A stretch of 64,000 nucleotides of DNA from Desulfoscipio sp. XC116 (GCF_039851975.1 NZ_CP156660.1:3167035-3231034); one strand, 5' to 3'. Shown: positions 50,007 through 58,680, counted from the stretch's first letter. The notes: generated by a model not told the origin, from the letters alone. Numbers and translations are program-made.

Positions 50007-50177
50007 CCCGGTAGGAATGTACAACCAGTCAGATTATCGATATGGTCAAGAATATTGAGAACGGATTGGCGCTTAATGGTTAAGAAATAAAAACACTATT
50101 GAGTCTATTAGTATTTGGAAAGTAATATATAACCTGAATTTGAGGAAAATATTCAACATATTAATTGGAGGTGTGCG

Positions 50178-50576
50178 ATGAAACCCGTAAAATTAAACAA
50201 CATTGTAGAATATTTAGCTGTTGCCGAGGAATCGGGTGAAGAAAATGATTTTAGCGAATATAGTGACTGGGAGCAGGAAGCAATCAAAGAAGCCATTGAC
50301 ATTATAGATAATTGGGATGATTATATTGAGCTGCCGGATAAATATGAGATCCACGAATATAGCATAATGGAAAAGTTTTGTTATTCAATAGAGAATGAAA
50401 GGCTAAGTAACAAGCTCTGTAACGCTATTTCCGGCAGGGGTGCGTTTCGGCGGTTCAAAGACGCAATAATGCGGTATGATCTGGAGGACAGCTGGTATGC
50501 TTATAAGCATAAGTCGTTGAGCCAAATAGCGCGAGATTGGTGCGAAGTTAATAATATACCTTTATTGAAGGAATAA
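50178..50576 (+). CDS. UPF0158 family protein
   Basis: A 132-residue acidic soluble protein. The C-terminal part RRFKDAIMRYDLEDSWYAYK and ARDWCEVNNIPLL is the UPF0158 signature; the family is of unknown function. GGAGGTGTGCG precedes ATG 50178. A 40 bp copy of its 3' end lies at 53359-53396. Confidence 0.85.
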   Translation: MKPVKLNNIVEYLAVAEESGEENDFSEYSDWEQEAIKEAIDIIDNWDDYIELPDKYEIHEYSIMEKFCYSIENERLSNKLCNAISGRGAFRRFKDAIMRYDLEDSWYAYKHKSLSQIARDWCEVNNIPLLKE

Positions 50577-50625
50577 AGCTGAGGGAAAACAAACTAATAC
50601 CCATAAAGATGAAAGAGGGGAAAAC

Positions 50626-50793
50626 GTGGATAATAAGAACATTGTTTCATTTGAAAAACACAGGGGAAAAACGGGTTTCAGAGAAAAAGTTGAAGTGACC
50701 ATAAATGAGTTTGAAAAGTTTATTAAATTTATTGAAAGTGAAAAGCCCGGGTTGACTGCCAATAAAGAAGCAAATCACCGGTTCAAGTTATAG
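50626..50793 (+). CDS. Small protein (55 residues), unknown
   Basis: GTG 50626 to TAG 50793 encodes a Lys/Glu-rich peptide beginning MDNKNIVSFEKHRGKTGFRE with a helical middle (VTINEFEKFIKFIESEK). AGAGGGG lies 6 nt before the GTG. No family recognised. It follows the UPF0158 gene by 50 nt and may be co-transcribed. Confidence 0.5.
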   Translation: MDNKNIVSFEKHRGKTGFREKVEVTINEFEKFIKFIESEKPGLTANKEANHRFKL

Positions 50794-50866
50794 GAAAATC
50801 CAGAAACGAAGATTAGATATGAGTAAATTTATAGGTCTGTTAAAGGGATTTAACAAAAGTAAAAAT

Positions 50867-50944
50867 GATATCATTTATACCATAAGCTTTCTTACACCTA
50901 CCTTATGGACGAGATGTTTTTTTTAATGCGTTAGTTGTTTTTTA
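50867..50944. repeat. Left direct repeat around the PIN toxin-antitoxin module
   Basis: About 77 bp (starting GATATCATTTA, containing AAGCTTTCTTACACCTACC and GACGAGATGTTTTTTT) repeated with three changes at 52144-52220. The right copy includes the last codons of the MATE gene on the minus strand, so the left copy is a duplicate of that gene's 3' end and flank. Confidence 0.88.
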
Positions 50945-50978
50945 AAATAATATAGTCTAAATTTGTGATTGTCAAGAA

Positions 50979-51008
50979 TTGCAAATACAAACAAGGATGG
51001 GGTATAAT
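50979..51008 (+). promoter_or_regulatory. Promoter of the toxin-antitoxin module
   Basis: TTGCAA, 18 nt, TATAAT with an upstream TGG extension, 27 nt before the antitoxin ATG. Confidence 0.65.
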
Positions 51009-51034
51009 TTAAACAACATTCACCAAATGGAGTG

Positions 51035-51211
51035 ATGAATATGAATTTAGTAAAAATAACATATGGAGTTAAAGATGATATAACTTCCAAAAAACGTAAA
51101 AGGTTTTTAACTCCTCTCGATAAGCTGAAAATTAAAAAAGAAAAAGCAGCGTTGAAAGAATTAATTGGTTTATGGGAAGAAAAAGACACATCCTTTTTTG
51201 ATAAAAGGTAA
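51035..51211 (+). CDS. Probable antitoxin (58 residues)
   Basis: ATG 51035 to TAA 51211 encodes a basic, helical protein (MNMNLVKITYGVKDDITSKK ... LTPLDKLKIKKEKAALKELI ... WEEKDTSFFDKR). Its size, position 4 nt before a PIN-toxin gene and acidic-aromatic tail that could wrap the toxin identify it as the antitoxin; no DNA-binding fold (AbrB, RHH, Phd) is recognisable. GGAGTG precedes the start directly. Confidence 0.65.
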   Translation: MNMNLVKITYGVKDDITSKKRKRFLTPLDKLKIKKEKAALKELIGLWEEKDTSFFDKR

Positions 51212-51215
51212 TGGT

Positions 51216-51683
51216 ATGGACGGAGTATTATTAGATACAAATATTCTGATAGATGTACTTAGAAGTTATAGAAAATCTCGCCCCAAAAACAAGGAACATG
51301 CTTATAATTCAAAAAAAGCTATAGGGTTAGTTAATTGGCTTATTGATGAACGAATTATTAGATATATTTCTTGTCATACTTTAAAAGAATTACTTCAATA
51401 TCCTCATATATCCAGGCAGGAGGAAGAAAGAATAATTAACTTGTTGCCAACATTCTATCGTATTTTACCCACAACATCCAAAGTTTCACACATAGCAGGT
51501 ATTCTATCTCGCCAATCAGCCGAATATCGTGATTATCATATTGAGGACTGTTATATAGCTGCAACAGCAATAACATTCAAATTACCTCTATACACACGTA
51601 ATCCCGGCGATTTTAAATATGTTCCACATCCGGATTTAGAGATTCTAGTCCCATATAAATACCAACCAGAAACAGAATATTAG
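51216..51683 (+). CDS. PIN-domain toxin (VapC-like ribonuclease)
   Basis: A 155-residue PIN protein. The acidic residues expected for metal-dependent RNase activity are the Asp of LLDTNILIDVL (about residue 6), Glu of LKELLQ (about 64) and Asp of YHIEDCYIAATA (about 113), followed by LPLYTRNPGDF. ATG 51216 (MDGVLLDTN) is chosen because an upstream start would run through the antitoxin end; stop and start are 4 nt apart. The module lies inside a 1.2 kb segment between 77 bp direct repeats. It seems intact, in contrast to the toxin fragments further on. Confidence 0.85.
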   Translation: MDGVLLDTNILIDVLRSYRKSRPKNKEHAYNSKKAIGLVNWLIDERIIRYISCHTLKELLQYPHISRQEEERIINLLPTFYRILPTTSKVSHIAGILSRQSAEYRDYHIEDCYIAATAITFKLPLYTRNPGDFKYVPHPDLEILVPYKYQPETEY

Positions 51684-51685
51684 TT

Positions 51686-51928
51686 TCAATAAGAGATTTT
51701 CCCTCCTGACTTGCTAATTTTAAGGGGTTTTACCTCTAAGATCAATAAGCGTTGAAGATCGTAATTCCGGTTGCGGTTGACATAGTCCAGGCATAATTCA
51801 CGGTCCCAATTAGCATTCCAATGCGGCCTGTGGGATGAATTATTAGGGCAAACAGGTCTAACTGGAAGAAAATTTTTAGGATTTTTAATATAGCTCTGGA
51901 CATTTAGGCAGGAAGTTGTTATTCTCAT
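51686..51928 (-). pseudogene. Possible transposase N-terminal fragment
   Basis: An 80-codon frame reading MRITTSCLNVQSYIKNPKNF and LPVRPVCPNNSSHRP, then a degenerate end. The beginning resembles the N-terminus of zinc-ribbon transposases where a CPxC motif would follow, but the second Cys pair is missing. The adjoining 51929-52143 holds hairpins (AAGCCAT...ATGGCTT, TTGCCGC/GCGGCAA) that could belong to the same decayed element. Family assignment is a guess. Confidence 0.35.
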
Positions 51929-52143
51929 CTTGTATGGGACTTCAAGTCCATCCGGGGCATGGGGAGAGAGGTCGCAAACTCTACATCTCCCTATGCTCAG
52001 ATGATTAAGAAGCCATCTCCTTGATTACTTTCATAAGGAATGGCTTTTCTACTTTTACCGCCAAATTCCTGCTTTTCTTGTACTTTGGAATTGCCGCTTT
52101 CGGCGGCAATTTATTCACCGCCCATTGCCGTGCGTCACCCACA

Positions 52144-52220
52144 GATATCATTTACACCATAAGCTTTCTTACACCTACCCTATGGACGAGATGTTTTTTT
52201 AATGCGTTAGTTGTTTTTTA
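52144..52220. repeat. Right direct repeat, including the MATE gene end
   Basis: Partner of 50867-50944. It contains the final codons of the MATE gene on the minus strand (KKQLTH-stop) and its T-rich flank. Confidence 0.88.
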
Positions 52221-52783
52221 TTAAGAGCTTTCAGCTCTGTGAATAACCATATTCCGGTTATAACAAATGACAAAAAATCCGATAACGGAATCGAAATTAA
52301 TATACCCATCAGTTGGTAATACCCGGGCAGAATGAGAAGAGCCGGTATTAACAATATCACCTGTCTTAATAAAGTTAAAAACATAGCCTGTTTTGGTTTT
52401 CCGATAGCTTGAAAATAACCCGTAACAATCATCTGGATACCTATAATAGGTACAAAAATCATAGAAACTCCCATAAAATAGCTTCCCATAGAAATAAATT
52501 CCTGATTCTGGCTATTAAACAATGACATAAGCTGTTCAGGAAACACCCTAATAATGACAAATCCCAGTGTAGCAATAACAGTTGCAGCTATAACACCGGA
52601 CTGCAACGCTTCTTTTACCCTATCAAATTTTTGGGCTCCATAGTTAAATCCAATGATTGGTTGAATACCTTGACTAATTCCGAGTATAGGCAATACTATA
52701 AGGAAGATGATACTGAAAATCGCTCCCATTGCTGATACCGCTATGTCTCCACCATAATGGACAAGACTTTTGTTCATAATCAT
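52199..52783 (-). pseudogene. MATE-family efflux transporter, N-terminal half missing
   Basis: A 194-residue frame corresponding to the C-terminal six helices of MATE multidrug/Na+ antiporters (normally about 450 residues): QGIQPIIGFNYGAQKFDRVKE, the hallmark loop, then GYFQAIGKPKQAMFLTLLRQ. It begins inside the end of an AraC-type gene (ATGA overlap), so an internal deletion has removed the first half. Not expected to transport. Confidence 0.8.
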
Positions 52784-53157
52784 ATTATATAATCCCGTTC
52801 AACAACATCCAGCCTATCCATCAATGGAACCTGAATATTGTCCTTCCTATAGCGGCTTGGGGTAGCGCAAAACATTTTTTTGAAATCCCGCGCAAACTGT
52901 TCATGGGAATCAAAACCATATTGAAAGGCAATGTCTGTAATATTACGATCAGTTGACCTTAATGCAATGGCTGCTTCAGATAACTTTCTTCCCAGAATAT
53001 ATGATTTAACAGTTCGATTGGTCGCCGCCCGGAAGATTCGATAAAAATGCATAGGAGAAATGTAATACCGGAATGCTAATTCTTCCAAGAATAGCTTGCA
53101 GTGCAAATTAAACTCAATATATTGTATGGCATCATTAACTATTTCAATATATTTCAT
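52780..53157 (-). CDS. AraC-type DNA-binding domain, truncated regulator
   Basis: A 125-residue protein that is only the two-HTH domain of AraC/XylS regulators: IEFNLHCKLFLEELAFRYYISPMHFYRIF and DIAFQYGFDSHEQFARDFKKMFCATPSRYR. The usual effector-binding domain after it (AraC-MATE pairs often have a GyrI-like domain) is missing, probably lost in the same deletion that beheaded the MATE gene. ATG 53157 follows GAGGGAC. Confidence 0.7.
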   Translation of the reverse strand: MKYIEIVNDAIQYIEFNLHCKLFLEELAFRYYISPMHFYRIFRAATNRTVKSYILGRKLSEAAIALRSTDRNITDIAFQYGFDSHEQFARDFKKMFCATPSRYRKDNIQVPLMDRLDVVERDYII

Positions 53158-53189
53158 AAAGTCCCTCGCGCAGCACTTGGGGAAAAAGA

Positions 53190-53319
53190 ACAAGTTATCG
53201 GAGCATATGACTTACTAATAGGCGCACATGCACTTGCTGAAAATTTGACCCTGGTAACAAATAATACGAAAGAATTTAGCATAATCCCTAATATATCTCT
53301 TGAAAATTGGGTAGAATAA
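53190..53319 (+). pseudogene. C-terminal fragment of a second PIN (VapC) toxin
   Basis: AYDLLIGAHALAENLTLVTN and NTKEFSIIPNISLENWVE match the last 40 residues of VapC toxins (D-x-L-I-A-x-HA, TNN-x-x-EF, LENW). The first two thirds are absent; the frame is simply continuous with unrelated sequence. Confidence 0.75.
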
Positions 53320-53358
53320 TTTTTTCCCCCTTAATGCTTTAATGTAAATAATTATTAC

Positions 53359-53396
53359 TAAGCGCAAGTCATTAAGCCAAATAGTGCGGGATTGGC
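53359..53396 (+). repeat. 40 bp fragment copied from the UPF0158 gene end
   Basis: AAGTCATTAAGCCAAATAGT and flanks match 50503-50540 of the UPF0158 gene with about six changes. It directly abuts the nucleotidyltransferase remnant. Confidence 0.7.
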
Positions 53397-53552
53397 CGAG
53401 AGAATTGCCGCACCTTTCAAAGTAGATTTGATATTGCTGGAAAGTGCCAACTCGTCATTAAGGGAGTGTGTCTTAAAAGAGAGAAAACTGCTTTATGACT
53501 TCCAGGAAGAGAAAAATAATTCGGCTGAAAAAACTACCGGCCGATATTAATA
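53396..53552 (+). pseudogene. C-terminal remnant of an MNT-type nucleotidyltransferase antitoxin
   Basis: Reads AERIAAPFKVDLILLESANS and SLRECVLKERKLLYDF, the (K)VDLVxL...S..L...VL..G+LLY end of MntA-like proteins of HEPN-MNT modules. The catalytic GSxxxG...D.D part is gone. An ATGA overlap to the following HepT-like frame is kept. Confidence 0.65.
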
Positions 53553-53680
53553 ATGATCTCGGGGCGGTTGCCAGATTATCATCCCAGCTAAAAGAACTGA
53601 ATGAGGAGATTAACAGCAAGCCCGGACCTTTAGCGGACAAGGACATTATACTAATGGCGGCATATTTACACCATTTTTAA
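53495..53680 (+). pseudogene. N-terminal remnant of a HepT/HEPN-like gene
   Basis: LSSQLKELNEEINSKPGPLA and IILMAAYLHHF match the start of HepT-like proteins (helix, then xxAAxYLHHFYxGxE). It stops after the YLHHF motif, where RelE-like sequence begins in another frame. Confidence 0.6.
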
Positions 53681-53801
53681 CGCCGCGCTCAAGCTGTACG
53701 ATGAAATTGTGGAAGGTATCGCCTCGCTGTCGCAGATGCCTGAGCGGTGTCCGTTGATAAAAAGCCTGTGCAGCAACAGTGCCGGGCGCCTCATCTGTTA
53801 A
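53659..53801 (+). pseudogene. RelE/ParE toxin fragment
   Basis: NAALKLYDEIVEGIASLSQM and PERCPLIKS match the first helices of ParE/RelE toxins (A-x-x-L-x-x-x-I-x-x-x-I-x-x-L-x-x-x-P-x-R-x-P). The catalytic strands are lost; the frame ends next to the exporter operon stop. Confidence 0.65.
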
Positions 53802-54979
53802 TTTTCAACCGGCTTGACTCTGGCATTCTCCTTTAAATCCAGGTTGCCGTCCCGGATAATTATTTCCCCTGCTGCCAAACCGTCTGTTATTTCAATATTC
53901 TCCCTGTCTCCGATACCCGTTTTCACCGGCCTATGTTCAACTCGGTTATCTGCCGCCACCATCACCTCTTTGCTGCCGTCTTTTAGGGTACGCACAGCTT
54001 CTCTGGGAATTACCACTACATCCTGCCGGCTGGAAGTTTCAATGGCTACCTTTACCTCATAGCCTGGCTTTAAATTGGCCGGGTCGGCCAGCGTAACGAT
54101 AACGGGCACCCGTCTCTGGATGACCCCCAGAGCTGACTGTTTTTCTTCGGCCAGAGGATATATTTCCTTGACTTCACCGTACAATACTTTCACGCCAAGA
54201 ACCGGGGCGGTAATTTTTACCCGTTGCTTCAGGCTCACCTCACCCAGGTCGTCGCTGAGGATATCCGCCTTGATTTCAAGTTTATCCGGTACCGCCACAC
54301 TGGCCAGCACGGTACCAGGGGTCACCACCAGTTCCTGTTTAGCCGGCAAACTGAGGACCATGCCGTCCACGGGGCTTTGCAGTATCAACTGCCCCTCTTT
54401 ACGATTGAGGTCTTGCAGCGACCGGTTCAAGCCCGCCTCTTGAGCCCGGGCACTCTCCAGCAGCGATGTCTGCTCTTGCAGGCTTTGTTCCAGGGTTTCC
54501 ATCCTGAGCCGGGCTTCTTCAAAAGCAACCATGGTGACAGCCCCGGATTCATATAACTCTTTGGAACGCTCTAGGTTTTCCTTGGCGTTTTTCAGCTCCA
54601 ATTCTGTACGTTGCACAACCGCTTGGGCGGCGGAAATAGAAGCCGTGGTTTGAGACAATTGGGAGCGGGTATCTTCAATTTGCAGCGACAGATCCAGATT
54701 TTCCAGTACCGCCAGGGTTTGTCCCGCTTTAACCTGTTGGCCCGTATCAACGGGTACCTGCACAACTCTGGCGTTCTGAATGGCGTGCAAGTCATAATTG
54801 GTAGCGGGCTGAACATAACCCGTATCTTCAACTGTCCGAGTTATGTCCCCGGTTTGGGCCGTCACCGTTTCAGCCTCGGTTCCAGCAGTTAAAACAGTGG
54901 TTACGGTTATTATCGCCAGTATCACTACGATGCCCGCTAACAGGAGCATTTTTTTTCTTTTTTTGGCAACCGGCTTCAT
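53798..54979 (-). CDS. HlyD/MacA-type membrane fusion protein
   Basis: A 393-residue protein with an N-terminal membrane anchor (about 10-31). A lipoyl-like half (RVVQVPVDTGQQVKAGQTLAVL), a long coiled-coil hairpin (about 95-195), the second lipoyl half (LQSPVDGMVLSLPAKQ) and beta-barrel (RVKITAPVLGVKVL ... LKPGYEVKVAI) follow, ending in a membrane-proximal domain. In Gram-positive bacteria such adaptors work with MacB-like permeases, encoded directly upstream here. The stop is the last of the four-gene unit. Confidence 0.92.
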   Translation of the reverse strand: MKPVAKKRKKMLLLAGIVVILAIITVTTVLTAGTEAETVTAQTGDITRTVEDTGYVQPATNYDLHAIQNARVVQVPVDTGQQVKAGQTLAVLENLDLSLQIEDTRSQLSQTTASISAAQAVVQRTELELKNAKENLERSKELYESGAVTMVAFEEARLRMETLEQSLQEQTSLLESARAQEAGLNRSLQDLNRKEGQLILQSPVDGMVLSLPAKQELVVTPGTVLASVAVPDKLEIKADILSDDLGEVSLKQRVKITAPVLGVKVLYGEVKEIYPLAEEKQSALGVIQRRVPVIVTLADPANLKPGYEVKVAIETSSRQDVVVIPREAVRTLKDGSKEVMVAADNRVEHRPVKTGIGDRENIEITDGLAAGEIIIRDGNLDLKENARVKPVEN

Positions 54980-54993
54980 ATCAGACCTCCCTG

Positions 54994-57408
54994 TTAATCT
55001 TTATTTTTCAATATTTCCACCAGTTGCAGCTGTCGGACACCCCTGACAGTCAGCAAGTGGGCCACTACGATGAAGACAAAACCACCCAGGGCGGAATATA
55101 TATAAGTGGTTGGATAGATTATTATCGGTATGGCAAACAAATCCGTGCTTACCGCACCAATGTAGCCCTTAGCCATAAGGTAGCCGAAGGGCAAACCCAA
55201 AGCCACTCCCAGTAAGGATTGCAACAGGTTTTCCTTCAGCAGAATGCCGGAAACCTCCTTTATCGTAAAGCCCAGCACCCGCAGGGAGGCCAGTTCCCGC
55301 TGCCGTTCCGAGAAACTGATTACCGAGGAGTTGTACACTATAGCAAAGCCCAGCAGCAGGGCGAAAATAACCATAATAGAGATCGAGTAGATCATGGCGT
55401 CCATGTTCTGGTTAAAATTGCCCAGTTCCTGCTGGCGGCTAAGAATGGATGAAACGGCGGTCATATCCTCCAGTTCCTCTTCCATCTGCGCGGCAAAGGC
55501 AGGGTCCACCTTCAGCATCACACCTGATACCAGCTGTCTTTCCTGTAATATAAAGTTGGCCTGTGCCAAAGAAACGAAGGAACCTCCCCCCACCAACTGC
55601 CTGTTTATCCCTACGATTTTAACCGGAGCATGCCTGGCGGGACCAATGCCCAGCAAGGTTTCCACTTCCACGGTATCACCGACCCTTGCCCCCAACTTGT
55701 TCGCCGTCCTCTGGCTGATGAGCAGACCTTCATCGGGTATTGCAACGGGCCGCTCCCCGGAGTCCCGCAGTCTCTTTAAAGTGGTTCCGGGTTCTAGTCC
55801 GGTGATGGAATCATCTTCGTTTTTACCGTTAAACTTAATTTTTATCGGTATCTCCAGCAGTGCTTCCGCTTTATTCACGCCGGCCATGCGAGTGATATTT
55901 AAAAGTTCGTTTTCATTTACCGGTGAGGTAAATCGGATCAAGTAGTCGTAACGCTGGCTCTGGTGAAAATGAGATTCTATCATATAGTTCACAGCGTCAA
56001 TGGTGAACAGTGACACCACCAGCATACCCACGGCAAAAACAACACCTACCATGGTGATGACAAAGCGGCTGCGATTCCTGGCAGCGGACCTGATGCTCAT
56101 TTTCCAGGAAATATTCAGTCGGTGCCAGAACCATGACAGATTTTCAATCAAAGTTTTACCGCCACCCTTGGGCGGCTCAGAACGCATGGATTCCGCAGGG
56201 CTAATAGCGGTTACGCTGCGGCATGCGGTCAAGCCGGCCAATATGCTTACCCCGAGGCTGAGGATGATACCGTACAGAATGGCCTCGGTGTTCACAGCAC
56301 CAATGGTTGCCGGCAGATTAAAATATATTGCATAGGCCCGGGACATTACCGAAGCCAGGGCAAGGCCCAACAGAGTTCCCATCACCGCGCCGCATAAAGC
56401 CACCAGGACGGAATAACCGGTATAGTGCAAAATAACTTGCCTGTTGTTATAGCCCAAGGCCTTCATAACCCCGATTTGCAGGCGCTGGGAGCGAACCATG
56501 CGTCCCAGGATGACGAACTGGATGGCGGCGGCAATGCCTAAAAAAATGGCGGGCATGAATTGTGAAGAAGCTTTCAGGCCGTCCAGCTCCCCCTCCAGCG
56601 CGGCGTTGCTTAGCTGTTGCTTCCGCGGGTAAGCAGCCAGGCTGCCGTAGGGTTCCAGTATACTTTTTATTTGCCGGGCCACCTTTTCGGCGTCGGTGCC
56701 CGGAGCCAGGGTAACCAGCACCTGGTTCACCTGTCCTTGCAAGTTCAATAGCTGCTGAGCCCTTTCCAGAGACATAGCGATAATACCGAATGACCTGGGG
56801 TCGGGTAAAAGGGTGGCAGCATCTTTCATCAGATAAATAAATTCCGGCCCGGTGGCAGTACCCAGCATGGTCAGAGGCACAGTCTTTCCCTCCGCCACGA
56901 TGGTGATAGTGTCGTTGAAGTCCAGGTGGTTGGCTTCGGCATACTGAGGATCCACCAGGATTTCGATATCACCGGTCCGGGCAGGTTGCTCACCGGGCCG
57001 GGCAGTCACTGTCTCTTCGGCAAAAAACCGGCCGGTGAGCAGCTGCAGGTTGTTGATTTCTTGTTCCATGGGCATGGAATAGCTGGTTAAGCGGGCAGTA
57101 GCCCGTTTGTTATAGTTGTTAACCAGGGTAACGTCCTTCTGGATGCGCCCGGTTACTCCGGTTACACCGGGTATGGTCTCAATCTGTTTGGTCACCTGCT
57201 GCGGGGCCTTGACCACATGAAAGTAATAGTCCGCAAAATTATGATCCCGGTAAAACCTTTCCTTTGATTCGTTTAAGTTGAAGTACGCGGTGCTCATGGC
57301 TATGTAAACGGCTATACCCACCGTAACCACCGCCGCTACGGCTATAAACTGCCCCTTGGTTTTGCCGATGGTGCGCCATAATTTTTTGTATAGGGCGCTC
57401 ATTACCAT
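54994..57408 (-). CDS. MacB/FtsX-type ABC permease
   Basis: An 804-residue permease with one N-terminal helix, an extracellular MacB_PCD-like domain, FtsX domain 1 (about 275-410; SSQFMPAIFLGIAAAIQFVI, GVMKALGYNNRQVILHYTGY), a second periplasmic-type domain and FtsX domain 2 (about 680-800; RQRELASLRVLGFTIKEV). The duplicated layout is that of large efflux or lipoprotein-release type permeases. ATG 57408 overlaps the ATPase stop; ATG 57402 is equally possible. Confidence 0.92.
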   Translation of the reverse strand: MVMSALYKKLWRTIGKTKGQFIAVAAVVTVGIAVYIAMSTAYFNLNESKERFYRDHNFADYYFHVVKAPQQVTKQIETIPGVTGVTGRIQKDVTLVNNYNKRATARLTSYSMPMEQEINNLQLLTGRFFAEETVTARPGEQPARTGDIEILVDPQYAEANHLDFNDTITIVAEGKTVPLTMLGTATGPEFIYLMKDAATLLPDPRSFGIIAMSLERAQQLLNLQGQVNQVLVTLAPGTDAEKVARQIKSILEPYGSLAAYPRKQQLSNAALEGELDGLKASSQFMPAIFLGIAAAIQFVILGRMVRSQRLQIGVMKALGYNNRQVILHYTGYSVLVALCGAVMGTLLGLALASVMSRAYAIYFNLPATIGAVNTEAILYGIILSLGVSILAGLTACRSVTAISPAESMRSEPPKGGGKTLIENLSWFWHRLNISWKMSIRSAARNRSRFVITMVGVVFAVGMLVVSLFTIDAVNYMIESHFHQSQRYDYLIRFTSPVNENELLNITRMAGVNKAEALLEIPIKIKFNGKNEDDSITGLEPGTTLKRLRDSGERPVAIPDEGLLISQRTANKLGARVGDTVEVETLLGIGPARHAPVKIVGINRQLVGGGSFVSLAQANFILQERQLVSGVMLKVDPAFAAQMEEELEDMTAVSSILSRQQELGNFNQNMDAMIYSISIMVIFALLLGFAIVYNSSVISFSERQRELASLRVLGFTIKEVSGILLKENLLQSLLGVALGLPFGYLMAKGYIGAVSTDLFAIPIIIYPTTYIYSALGGFVFIVVAHLLTVRGVRQLQLVEILKNKD

Positions 57409-58112
57409 TCAATCCTTTCCGGTGCCAGGGGAGAGGCATTCTCCCTGATCTCGGCTATGGCGCCGTCTCTCATGCGTATCACCCGGTGAGCCATGTCCCC
57501 GATGGGGGTGTTGTGGGTGACAATGATCACGGTACTGCCCCTGTCCCGGTTGATTTTTACCAGCAGAGCCAGAATAAGTTTACCGGTCTGATAATCCAGG
57601 GCACCGGTAGGTTCGTCACAAAGCAACAAACGGGGATTTTTCACCGCCGCCCGGGCGATGGATACCCGCTGCTGCTCACCGCCGCTCATCTGGGAGGGGA
57701 AATGCTCCATCCGGTCGGCCAAATCCACGTCTCTGAGCACATCGGTTACAGCCAGAGGTTCGTCCACCAAATCGGCGGCCAGTTCCACATTCTCCCTGGC
57801 CGTCAGATCGGGTATCAGGTTGTAAAACTGAAATACAAAGCCAATTTCACTTCTTCTGTAACCGGTCAACTGATTGTCGTTAGCCTGGCCCAGATTTTTT
57901 TTATCGAAAAACACCTCTCCTGTAGTAGGAAGGTCCATTCCTCCCATGATGTTAAGCAGGGTACTCTTCCCGGAGCCGCTGGGACCCAGGATCACCAATA
58001 TCTCACCCTGGTACACATCCAAGGTGGTCTCCTTCAAGGCATTAACCGTCACTTCGCCCATGTGGTAGGTTCTGGTCACACGGCTCAAACGCATCAGTAC
58101 ATTATTGGTCAT
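57402..58112 (-). CDS. MacB/LolD-type ABC ATPase
   Basis: A 236-residue ATPase: Walker [11 protein letters not shown]-loop FVFQFYNL, signature MSGGEQQ, Walker [13 protein letters not shown], switch THNTP. It powers the adjacent permease. ATG 58112 is preferred to the GTG-type extension to 58178 because GGAGG stands directly before it and an upstream start would overlap the regulator gene. Confidence 0.92.
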   Translation of the reverse strand: MTNNVLMRLSRVTRTYHMGEVTVNALKETTLDVYQGEILVILGPSGSGKSTLLNIMGGMDLPTTGEVFFDKKNLGQANDNQLTGYRRSEIGFVFQFYNLIPDLTARENVELAADLVDEPLAVTDVLRDVDLADRMEHFPSQMSGGEQQRVSIARAAVKNPRLLLCDEPTGALDYQTGKLILALLVKINRDRGSTVIIVTHNTPIGDMAHRVIRMRDGAIAEIRENASPLAPERIEW

Positions 58113-58128
58113 ATCCTCCGCACGCCTT

Positions 58129-58566
58129 TCATGGTTTTTCCGAGGATTCGTCAATCTCACCCTTCTTCCAACGCTCATATTGAACCGCTATGTCCGATAG
58201 ATACCAGTTGATAAAACTAAAGTAGTTTTTCAATACCAGCAAGTTTTCCCCGGATTCCCGGTTGTGGGGCGGAACACAGTTCAAGCCCCGGTCGATTACT
58301 TCCGCCCAAGTTTTCATTTCACCAGCCTTTTCAAGCGAGGCTTTGATCCATGACTCTGTATTGGCACAATAATAGGCCTTGCGTTCTCCGGGGATGCTCA
58401 CCTTTTCAAATATGTGCATAATCAAACCCTGGCGGACGGTGAGGGATGCCGTGGCTTTGCTGAACAACAGATCTTTGGCTATCTCGTCCAGAGTCCTGGG
58501 CTGGTCAGCCAGCAACAGGTAGCCAAAGGTACGGCCCAAGGTCTTGGTCGCGCCGGAATTTTCCAT
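58129..58566 (-). CDS. GbsR/MarR-family regulator of the exporter
   Basis: A 145-residue winged-helix protein: SGATKTLGRTFGYLLLADQPRTLDEIAKDL and SKATASLTVRQG are GbsR landmarks, followed by KVSIPGERKAYY. The family usually starts about 15 residues earlier with E-x-E-L-x-F-I-E-E-L-G-L-L; exactly that is encoded in frame upstream (KEQELQFIEELGLL, to 58611), but no ATG, GTG or TTG precedes it in this frame. AAGGAG and GTGATG stand just before it in another frame, so a one-base change or sequencing error is likely. It probably represses its own operon through the palindrome at 58639. Confidence 0.8.
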   Translation of the reverse strand: MENSGATKTLGRTFGYLLLADQPRTLDEIAKDLLFSKATASLTVRQGLIMHIFEKVSIPGERKAYYCANTESWIKASLEKAGEMKTWAEVIDRGLNCVPPHNRESGENLLVLKNYFSFINWYLSDIAVQYERWKKGEIDESSEKP

Positions 58567-58638
58567 TAATAGCCCCAGTTCTTCTATAAATTGAAGTTCC
58601 TGTTCTTTGATGCCGCATCACGCTCCTTAAAGCATTAT

Positions 58639-58680
58639 AGCATTTAGTTTGTCTAGTTGCAACTAAACAAACTAAATGCT
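58639..58680. promoter_or_regulatory. 42 bp near-perfect palindrome, likely regulator operator
   Basis: Arms AGCATTTAGTTTGTCTAGTT and AACTAAACAAACTAAATGCT pair over 21 bp with one mismatch, centred at 58659/58660. It lies 30-70 nt before the GbsR-type gene, overlapping its probable promoter, and also covers the end of the small gene at 58672. Confidence 0.75.
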
